16,015 bases of DNA, taken from Pseudanabaenales cyanobacterium. Lineage in GTDB: Bacteria > Cyanobacteriota > Cyanobacteriia > Phormidesmidales > Phormidesmidaceae. The stretch covers positions 1 through 16,015 of the forward strand of contig JAKSDM010000725.1 in assembly GCA_022360135.1 (NCBI GenBank). The letters are read 5' to 3'. The notes below the pieces were generated by a model that saw only the letters and a program-made list of their open reading frames with translations, had not been told where the DNA came from and ran no database searches. Shown here one piece after another: positions 7,537-14,241 of the stretch; the stretch's first letter is position 1, and the number at the start of each line of letters is the position of its first letter. The position numbers were made by a program, and so were the translations under genes.

Positions 7537-10299
7537 ATGACCCAGCAGCCACCTCAAAAACCAACGTTTGAGGAACGCCTGACGGATGCTGCACTCAAAA
7601 TCACTGTTATAGGTAGCGGCGCTTATGCGCTCTATAATCTTTTTTTAGAAGATCTACCCAAGGCCACAATCGCTGGCCTAGTTTCCTTCGGTTCTGGCTT
7701 AATGACCAGCTTTGGTCATGGATTGATGGCTACGCTGGGCGATCGTATGAAACAACGGGGTGAAGCCTCTGGAAAAATAATTGATCAAGCTATCGACAAC
7801 ACCGTTGAAAAAACGCTTACCCGGCTGACAGGATTTCATCAGCAATACCTGGAAGCACTCAAAATCCACTGCCATAATCTCAAGGTCGAAGGCTACAAAG
7901 GCCGTCTTCCACGCCTTGTCCTGGAAGAAGTGTATGTGCCTCTGCGAATTAACCCAGGAAAGAAGCGAAACAACCCTTTACAGATACCCAGCTTGAAGAT
8001 TTGGGACTTGCTACCCAAAGTCAATCATCCCGATAAAACCTTTATTGAACGCCTTATCGCCGTCATTGCAGATCCGGGTTATGGCAAAACCACTCTGCTG
8101 CGTTTCCTTACCCTCAGTTTTTCCAACCAGACCTACACCGAACATGGCGCGAAGGAACTGATCCCGATTCTGCTATTGTTTCGAGACTTTTATCCGCGAA
8201 TTCAGTCAAGAATACAGCCCTCCCTCCCTCAGTTGATAGTGGAGCAGGTACAACAGTTGCCCCGATGCTCAGCTCTCCGCACGTCTGAGCCCTGGGTTAG
8301 AAACCAGATGATGCAAGGAAAATGTCTAGTAATGATGGATGGGTTGGATGAAGTGCCTGAATCCCAGCGCGAAACTGTGAGCCAGTGGGCCAACTGGCAA
8401 ATGCAAAACTACCCCTCTCAATTTATTCTGACTTCACGTCCCCATGGATACGACAGCAGCTTGTTTGAAGGGGTACAGCGCATTGACATTCTAGATTTCA
8501 ACAACGATCAGAAGCGAACCTTTATTAACCAATGGTATCGATTCATCACCTGGGAACTCACCTGGAAACCTCACTGGGAGGAAAGTCAATATGCTCCCAA
8601 CCCACAAAAACGCCTTTCGCGGGAGCAGGTAGAAGCCGAAAGCAACGCCGAAGCTGAAAAAGCTGCCGTCGATCTCAGTCGTCAACTCTTTGCCGAACAA
8701 AGCCTGACGGCTCTGGCAAAAAACCCATTACTCATCACTATCATTGCCACCACTCACGAAGCCAGCGAAAAGTTGCCAACGCGCCGGGTCTATCTCTACA
8801 AAGAAATCTTTAAGCTATTGCTTGAATATCGTCCCAATCGTCGTGATACACGCCTCACCATCCCTAGTGCAGAAGATAATCAACTGATTTTGCAACGCTT
8901 GGCAGTAGAACTGACCGAGGCTGGAATCACTCAATTTTCAGCCCATCAAGGAGCAGAATGGATTAAAGACCGCTTGGCAGAAGTCCACCCCAAAAACTCT
9001 CTGACTCCCAAGAAATTTTTGCGGGAAATTCAGCAGGTTTCAGGTTTGCTAGCTGGAGGAGAGGGCAATTTGTATGAGTTCACCCACAAGACGTTCCAGG
9101 AATATTTGACAGCAGTGGAACTGGGTGAGAGCAAATGGGGACTTCGTAAGGTGATGGAGCAGTTTGACAACGAGGATTGGAGAGAGGTTGTCTACTTCTT
9201 TGCCACCCTTACAGATCCAACTCCATTTATTAATGCTGTCCTTCAAGAGCCGACCAATAGCTACACACGGGGATTGGCGCAACGGTTGGCCAACGAAAGC
9301 GCACGGGTGGATGAAAACCTGAAAAAACAATTGCTCAATACCCTTCAGCAGCAAGAGCCGGAATCGGCGAAGGTACGATTAGAGCAGCGGTTTCGGAATC
9401 TGGAGCCGCTGAGTGAAATAACGGCGATTTCAGATTGTATTACCTGGGGCGAGTATATGCTTTTCATAGAAGCCCAGAACAGCAAGGCGTTTCATTCTTG
9501 CGCGGAACCAATCATGACAGAATTTTCCTATTGGAATAATCCGGTAGATGGAATTATTACTTGGGAGGATGCGCGGTGGTTTTGTGCTTGGTTGTCTACC
9601 CAAACAAATTTTGCCCCCGATGAAGGGGTGTATGATTACTATCTGCCTACCCTGAAGGAATTAGAGGCGATCTCTGGCAGTGGGCAAATCTCGGATAGCT
9701 CCCTTCTGGCGCCTCAGTTTGAAAGAGGCTCTGGCTCTTCTTCCCTCTACTTCAAGGAGAGCGCATGGGGAGATTTGGCGCCCTGGACAACTGACCCGAC
9801 TCGACTGGGCAATGCATTACGTGTAGTGCGGCAGCAAATTCCTGAGCGCTACAACAGCCTGATGAATTATTTAGCAAACGGACAGTGGAAAGAAGCTAAC
9901 CAGGAAACTGACAAACAAATGCTCGAAGCTGTGGGCAAAGAAGCTGTGGAGCGAGGCTACCTGAAACTGGAAGAGATTCGTAACTTACCATGCGATGACC
10001 TAAATCTTATCGACCAACTATGGGTAAAATTTAGTGGTGGCAAGTTTGGCTTCAGTGTACAAAAGCAAATTTGGGTGGGTGTCGGTGGCAAGCTAGATTT
10101 TGGTAAGGACTATCAGGCCGCCCAAGAAGCCTACCAAAAAATGAGTGCTCAAAATGGATGGAGAGTAAATAATACCTATATCTCAAAAGTAGCATTTGAC
10201 ATCTCCTTAACAAAAGGACACCTCCCTTTGTGGTGTGAAAGTATATGGGTTGAAGGGGTTAGCGTTCTCTTCTCTCGGATAGTGAAATGTAGCAGATAA
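7537..10299 (+). CDS. NACHT-family STAND NTPase with FGE-like and C-terminal GUN4 domains
   Basis: This is a 920-aa multidomain protein. Residues 20-75 are hydrophobic and Gly-rich (GSGAYALYNLF; AGLVSFGSGL) and may associate with membrane. The NACHT core has Walker A ADPGYGKTT (178-186), Walker B CLVMMDGLDE (263-272) and a sensor segment TSRPHG (299-304). FTHKTFQEYLTAVEL (515-529) is the winged-helix/ARC2-end motif of NACHT proteins. Residues about 630-770 resemble the FGE/SUMF1 fold (CITWGEYMLFIE; WEDARWFCAWLS; YYLPTLKELEA) but are shortened. Residues 775-905 form a GUN4 domain: ANGQWKEANQET, LPCDDLNLIDQLW, SGGKFGFSVQ and GHLPLW. GUN4 binds porphyrins and stimulates Mg-chelatase in chlorophyll synthesis. 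STAND proteins use the NTPase as a switch and C-terminal domains as sensors, so porphyrin or tetrapyrrole sensing is a reasonable inference. No nuclease or protease effector domain is evident, so the output may be at the membrane. Confidence 0.88.
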   Translation: MTQQPPQKPTFEERLTDAALKITVIGSGAYALYNLFLEDLPKATIAGLVSFGSGLMTSFGHGLMATLGDRMKQRGEASGKIIDQAIDNTVEKTLTRLTGFHQQYLEALKIHCHNLKVEGYKGRLPRLVLEEVYVPLRINPGKKRNNPLQIPSLKIWDLLPKVNHPDKTFIERLIAVIADPGYGKTTLLRFLTLSFSNQTYTEHGAKELIPILLLFRDFYPRIQSRIQPSLPQLIVEQVQQLPRCSALRTSEPWVRNQMMQGKCLVMMDGLDEVPESQRETVSQWANWQMQNYPSQFILTSRPHGYDSSLFEGVQRIDILDFNNDQKRTFINQWYRFITWELTWKPHWEESQYAPNPQKRLSREQVEAESNAEAEKAAVDLSRQLFAEQSLTALAKNPLLITIIATTHEASEKLPTRRVYLYKEIFKLLLEYRPNRRDTRLTIPSAEDNQLILQRLAVELTEAGITQFSAHQGAEWIKDRLAEVHPKNSLTPKKFLREIQQVSGLLAGGEGNLYEFTHKTFQEYLTAVELGESKWGLRKVMEQFDNEDWREVVYFFATLTDPTPFINAVLQEPTNSYTRGLAQRLANESARVDENLKKQLLNTLQQQEPESAKVRLEQRFRNLEPLSEITAISDCITWGEYMLFIEAQNSKAFHSCAEPIMTEFSYWNNPVDGIITWEDARWFCAWLSTQTNFAPDEGVYDYYLPTLKELEAISGSGQISDSSLLAPQFERGSGSSSLYFKESAWGDLAPWTTDPTRLGNALRVVRQQIPERYNSLMNYLANGQWKEANQETDKQMLEAVGKEAVERGYLKLEEIRNLPCDDLNLIDQLWVKFSGGKFGFSVQKQIWVGVGGKLDFGKDYQAAQEAYQKMSAQNGWRVNNTYISKVAFDISLTKGHLPLWCESIWVEGVSVLFSRIVKCSR

Positions 10300-10877
10300 A
10301 GACTTCAGTCTTCAGTTCGACCCAAAAGTTTTCGTTCTGAGCCTATTCAAGCTCAAAAGTATGTCTTCCGAGCATCTACGACCTAGCGTCAGAAACCACG
10401 ACTTATCCATAAATTGGCTTGGTTTTAGTAATATAAATTTCGATTGTTGAGGCTGAAAAGCTTATGAATTAAGGCTTATTGCCACCTTGATTGCTGATTG
10501 TATCGTCTCCAATAGGTTTAAACTGTCCGATCTTCAGCCAACAATGGGAAAGTCTTAATCACAAATTTATTTTTCCTCAACTTTGACGCTCGTTCCTTGA
10601 TTTTTTCGCCACTCAGCTCAGATCATTTCTACTCCCCTTGATGAACAGGTGTCCTGGGATAGACTATTTCAGGGTAGCGAAAACTCCAAAACAAATAGGA
10701 CCGGATACGATGGGTAAATTGTTTAACTAAGCGGGCATCATGAAAAGGATATCCGGCGCGCCATCCCGACTTAGCCATTGCCGACAACACCCCAAAGGCG
10801 AGTTAATAAGAGCTTAATGGAAAAATGTTGAAACAGTTCGCCAAAATGCTCTCCTTTGGGGTTTGTACTTTTAAGCT
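10300..10877. other. Intergenic region between NACHT and HAD genes
   Basis: The region holds one candidate minus-strand small ORF (10629-10778). A short hairpin, AAGACT/AGTCTT at 10303-10316, sits directly after the NACHT stop and could be a weak terminator. A spaced inverted repeat, ACCCCAAAGG near 10790 and CCTTTGGGGT near 10853, flanks the likely HAD promoter region. Nothing else was recognised. Confidence 0.4.
10629..10778 (-). CDS. Candidate 49-aa small protein, hypothetical
   Basis: ATG at 10778 opens a 49-codon frame ending at TAG 10629-10631. The product begins MAKSGWRAGYPFHDARL and continues with a basic, aromatic-rich stretch (KQFTHRIRSYLFWSFRYP), ending TPVHQGE. The frame also stays open upstream through an in-frame GTG (FGVLSA...). 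The residue mix looks more protein-like than a random frame, with ordered Gly-Tyr-Pro and Arg/Tyr/Trp content. I recognise no family and see no clear ribosome-binding site. It could be a real small protein or the end of a decayed gene. It overlaps no other call. Confidence 0.3.
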   Translation of the reverse strand: MAKSGWRAGYPFHDARLVKQFTHRIRSYLFWSFRYPEIVYPRTPVHQGE

Positions 10878-11528
10878 GTGGCAGTGATTATCTTCGACTT
10901 TGATGGCACGATCGCAGACACCCTGGCTGCGATCGCAGATATTACCAACCGTCTAGCCCCCCTATTCGGCTACCGTCCGGCTGACCCAGAAAAGCTGAAA
11001 TCTTTCCAGAATTTAAGCACTCAGCAGTTGCTGAAACAATCAGAAATATCTGTCTTTAAAATTCCCTTCCTCCTCAGGCGAGTTAAATCAGAACTTCGCC
11101 GAGAAATTCAGCAGCTCAATTTGATTCCTGGGGTAGGAGAGGTCTTAAACGCCTTGGCGGCCGAAGAGCATACCTTAGGGATTGTCACCTCTAATTCGGC
11201 TGAAAATGTTCATCTCTTCTTAAAAAAGCACAATTTAGCAGAGCTTTTCAGCTTTATCCACACGGGGGCAACCCTATTGGGTAAAAGTAAAGTTCTGAAG
11301 CGAATCTTACGTCGGCATAAGCTCAATGCCGATCAAGTGCTATATGTGGGTGACGAAACCCGAGATATCGAAGCTGCCCAGAAAATCTCAATTAGAGTCG
11401 TTGCGGTGAGTTGGGGATTCAATTCTCGCCAAGCGCTGATCAGCAAAAAACCCGACTTCCTGATCGACCAACCCAACCAGTTAGTGCAAATTGTCACTCA
11501 ACTGGAAGGCGCCCAGTGTTCTAGATAG
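10878..11528 (+). CDS. HAD-superfamily hydrolase, phosphoglycolate phosphatase-like
   Basis: This 216-aa protein carries all four HAD motifs. Motif I is FDFDGT (6-11), with the nucleophile D7 and acid/base D9. Motif II is VTSNS (103-107). Motif III is K136 in LGKSKV. Motif IV is GDETRD (158-163), which holds the Mg-binding acids. A helical cap occupies about 17-80, as in subfamily I phosphatases such as phosphoglycolate phosphatase and beta-phosphoglucomutase. Members remove phosphate from small metabolites in the cytoplasm; the substrate cannot be read here. In a cyanobacterium, 2-phosphoglycolate from RuBisCO oxygenation is one candidate among several. The start is GTG at 10878; a second GTG at 10884 would shorten the protein by two residues. 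No strong ribosome-binding site is seen. Neighbouring genes lie more than 500 bp away, so it is probably transcribed alone. Confidence 0.85.
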   Translation: MAVIIFDFDGTIADTLAAIADITNRLAPLFGYRPADPEKLKSFQNLSTQQLLKQSEISVFKIPFLLRRVKSELRREIQQLNLIPGVGEVLNALAAEEHTLGIVTSNSAENVHLFLKKHNLAELFSFIHTGATLLGKSKVLKRILRRHKLNADQVLYVGDETRDIEAAQKISIRVVAVSWGFNSRQALISKKPDFLIDQPNQLVQIVTQLEGAQCSR

Positions 11529-11605
11529 GGATGCTTGTCTAGGATACAGCTAGGTAGGGATTTCACCCTGATAGGAGGATTCTACAAAAGTTACCGATAC
11601 ACCTA

Positions 11606-11631
11606 TAGAGACGTGAAATTTCACGTCTCTA
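11606..11631. repeat. 26-bp perfect palindrome (dispersed cyanobacterial repeat type)
   Basis: Half-site TAGAGACGTGAAA (11606-11618) is followed directly by its exact complement. Palindromes of the GAGACG(C/T)GAAATTTC type are frequent between genes in filamentous cyanobacteria and behave like REP or MITE-like repeats; this rests on memory of the pattern. Only this copy was noticed in the window. Confidence 0.7.
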
Positions 11632-11972
11632 CAATGCCCGTTTCTACCAATATGGGTTGGTTGAAATACTTTGCCGCCAGAGCAAGAAAACCGGCTCTAT
11701 CTCTCTAAATACGCCTGACTTACTCGGTAAGCCATCATCCAACAAAGACAAGTGCAGAGGAAAACACTCCCGGCACAGATCATCAGTGAGAGGCCGTGGG
11801 TGTCAAATACGCTATAACTCATCGCTCATCCTATCCTTAAGTCAATGTACTCCTTTTCTACATTGCCCATTTAGCGGCTGTTTGGCTCCCTCCAACAGTG
11901 AAGAAGCAATAAAATGGGAGCAAAGTTTTTTGTAGAAAACAAAATGTTCCTAAAGCAACTCTCATTCAGCAG

Positions 11973-11990
11973 CTCTTATTTAGATAAGAG
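11973..11990. repeat. Small hairpin CTCTTAT/ATAAGAG
   Basis: A 7-bp perfect stem with a 4-nt TTAG loop is followed by a G/A-rich tract. It could form in RNA, but there is no T-tract and no nearby upstream gene end, so a terminator role is not supported. Confidence 0.35.
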
Positions 11991-12088
11991 AGATGGGGAG
12001 ATGGGAAGATGGGGAAACATAACACCAAACTTTGATCTTTGTACTCCCTAGTGCAGGGTCGGATTAGCGATTAGTATTTTTATTTTTT

Positions 12089-13987
12089 ATGCCTGGACTA
12101 GTTGGATTTGTGGGGGGTCATGATTGGAGGAATTGCGCTGCTATTTTAGGGGCAATGCAGCAAGCGATTACCCACCGTGTGTTTTACGTCACTGATGAAT
12201 TATTTGGACACAACACGCTTTGGGCGACGAGATCGAGTTCGAGTCAACAACAACCAGACCCCCAACCCGTGCGAGCCAATTCCTCCTATCTGTGGCTCGA
12301 TGGGGAGTTATATAACCGCGAAGAGTGCCCCATTGCACCCGATGGTCGGCGAGCAGGGCCTGAACTAGCGACTGACCCACAGTGGCTGCTCGCAGCTTAC
12401 GAGCACCATCGTGAATCCGATCAGCCTTGGCGATTTTTACATCCCCTGGATGGTCAATTCCATGCGGTTCTCTACGATGCCAGATCACGTCAAGTGCATT
12501 TAATCAGCGATCGTTACGGGGTGCGGCCCTTGCACTGGACCCGCTGGCGAGGAACACTCGTTTGGGTCTCAGAAATCAAGGCGCTGCTAGCCCTACCCGG
12601 CTACCAACCTAAACTTGATCGGGAAACGATTGAGGACTTTCTTGGGATTCGCTATCTGCTGGGCGATCGCAGTTGGTTTGAGGGAGTAGAACGTCTGCCC
12701 GCCGCTACTGTTTTGAGCTGGAATGAAGATAGCGCAACACTGCAAACCCAGCGCTACTGGTCTTGGGACGATGTGCCCCAATATGACGTCTTCCCTGACC
12801 GCCGGGAAATTGTGGACAAGCTCGGACAGCTATTTGTGAAGGCTGTTGAGCGCCGTTGTCATCCCGGCGATCGGCTGGGCCTTCCCCTCAGTGGCGGACT
12901 CGACTCCCGGGCGCTTCTAGCTGCCGTACCCACGACAGTGGATCCCCCCATAACCGTAACTTATGGTCAAGCCAACTGCGATGATTTGCGCATTGCCCAG
13001 CAAGTCGCCCGCTTAGCCCACACCCCGTTCCATTGGTTGGAGATGAACGCCGCCAATTGGCTGCCTCCACGCATTCCCTTGCTATGGCGGATGGATACGC
13101 CAGCTAGCATTATTCATGTGCAATTCAGCTCGATTGCGTCCTGGATTCGTGAGCATCGGCTTTTTGATGTTGGTTTACATGGTGAATGGGCGGATCGTTT
13201 GGCCGGCGACCAATTTTTTGCAGCTGATGATTTCGATCGATTTCTGTGTCGTCAGTTGAGTCTGGATCGCTTTGCCCGCTCGCCAGCCCATCATCAAGCG
13301 GTGCGCGATCGCGCCCATGCCTATTTCCAACGCTTGGGATCGTCTTCCTACCAGTTGGGAATGGATCATCGCTGTCGATCGTTTATTTCCAAAGATTGGC
13401 GAATCAGCATTTTAGAAGGTGTAAATCTTCGCATGCCCTGTATGGATAATCAGATTCAAGAGTTTTGGTATGCGCTTGATTACACAGGGGAGGATCTGCG
13501 TGGATTATATTATCTGATGTTGCTTGATCGTTTCCCCAACTTTTTTAAGCATGTGTCGTGGCAAAAAACTGGACGGCCTGTTTCTGAATCAGTCGTCCCC
13601 CTCGGCTGGCGCGGCAAGTTGACAACTCTACGCCGTAAAACCTGCGAAAAAATCAACCGTAAGTTGAACCAAAATCATATTGTGCGCCGGTTCCAGCGCC
13701 CTTCCCGCCGCCCAAAATCACTGCATGATTTTGGGGATTATGATGCTTGGCTACGTCAGGAGCCAGCTCGATCGCTTGTCACAGACCTTTTGAGCGCGCC
13801 TGACGCCCTTTATCCAGAGTTTTGCGATCGCGAAGTAACGCTGCAGGATTGGGACAATCACCTGAATGGACAAAACTTATTTGATCGCATTGGCACAGTA
13901 TTTACGATAGAACTGTGGCTGCAGCAACTGTTCAATAGTCGATATCGGGATGGAATTGACGACCCAATCCAATCCGAGCAACTTTAA
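12089..13987 (+). CDS. Asparagine synthetase-like amide ligase lacking the glutaminase cysteine
   Basis: The 632-aa protein has the two-domain plan of class B asparagine synthetases. The N-terminal Ntn-hydrolase glutaminase-like domain shows DGELYN, LDGQFHAVLYD, SDRYGVRPLHW and VSEIKALLALPG. The synthetase domain has the PP-loop SGGLDSR (268-274), which binds ATP for substrate adenylation. Two departures stand out. The N-terminus reads MPGLVGF where active enzymes have MCGI, so the nucleophilic Cys is absent and glutamine cannot be the nitrogen source by the usual route. The normally conserved GxGGDE loop is HGEWADR (364-370). Relatives of this kind include lasso-peptide and beta-lactam cyclases as well as ammonia-using enzymes, so a specialised amide-forming role is possible. 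I found no precursor peptide or partner gene nearby. No ribosome-binding site is visible before ATG 12089. The gene lies alone between a repeat-rich spacer and a kinase gene. Confidence 0.85.
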   Translation: MPGLVGFVGGHDWRNCAAILGAMQQAITHRVFYVTDELFGHNTLWATRSSSSQQQPDPQPVRANSSYLWLDGELYNREECPIAPDGRRAGPELATDPQWLLAAYEHHRESDQPWRFLHPLDGQFHAVLYDARSRQVHLISDRYGVRPLHWTRWRGTLVWVSEIKALLALPGYQPKLDRETIEDFLGIRYLLGDRSWFEGVERLPAATVLSWNEDSATLQTQRYWSWDDVPQYDVFPDRREIVDKLGQLFVKAVERRCHPGDRLGLPLSGGLDSRALLAAVPTTVDPPITVTYGQANCDDLRIAQQVARLAHTPFHWLEMNAANWLPPRIPLLWRMDTPASIIHVQFSSIASWIREHRLFDVGLHGEWADRLAGDQFFAADDFDRFLCRQLSLDRFARSPAHHQAVRDRAHAYFQRLGSSSYQLGMDHRCRSFISKDWRISILEGVNLRMPCMDNQIQEFWYALDYTGEDLRGLYYLMLLDRFPNFFKHVSWQKTGRPVSESVVPLGWRGKLTTLRRKTCEKINRKLNQNHIVRRFQRPSRRPKSLHDFGDYDAWLRQEPARSLVTDLLSAPDALYPEFCDREVTLQDWDNHLNGQNLFDRIGTVFTIELWLQQLFNSRYRDGIDDPIQSEQL

Positions 13988-13988
13988 C

Positions 13989-14023
13989 GGCTATAGATGA
14001 CTGCTAGTTCTCAATCTCTAGCC
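13989..14023 (+). terminator. Imperfect hairpin after the asparagine synthetase-like gene
   Basis: GGCTATAGAT (13989-13998) and ATCTCTAGCC (14014-14023) pair with one mismatch around a 15-nt loop, starting just past the stop codon. There is no T-tract afterwards. Weak support as a terminator; the rest of the gap to 14241 holds nothing recognised. Confidence 0.3.
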
Positions 14024-14241
14024 CCTAAAATGAACATAGCAGTTTTATCGGCATTGACTGACTATATCCTACACCCTATACCCCACCTTATCGAGATGGG
14101 TTCAATCCATGTGGTAATTGCTATAAACAAACTGTCGATTACGATGAATGTGCAAAAACATACAGTAAACTGTTGAGTCTGTGAGACGGACTTACCGATG
14201 GCTTGTCTGCCCATTTGTTAGTTAAACACCGATACCCCGCC

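Larger units (their letters stand above)
11529..12088. other. Repeat-bearing intergenic region
   Basis: This 560-bp stretch has no gene I can support. It contains a 26-bp perfect palindrome (listed separately), a 7-bp hairpin at 11973-11990, and a purine-rich tract of repeated GATGGGGA/GATGGGAA words at about 11990-12017. Such elements are typical of cyanobacterial intergenic DNA. The bases just before the next gene are T-rich (TATTTTTATTTTTT), without a ribosome-binding site. Confidence 0.5.

Noticed and set aside
11657..11935. 92-codon plus-strand open frame
   Set aside because: The predicted protein is low in structure, rich in Ser, Arg and Lys, and matches no family I know. It lies in repeat-bearing spacer DNA and has no clear ribosome-binding site.
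11600..12080. Lasso or other RiPP precursor upstream of the amide ligase
   Set aside because: I looked for a short leader-core frame with a ribosome-binding site and found none that is convincing; no B-type protease gene is adjacent.
14095..14112. tRNA T-loop-like GGTTCAATCC
   Set aside because: No matching acceptor, D or anticodon stems were found around it.
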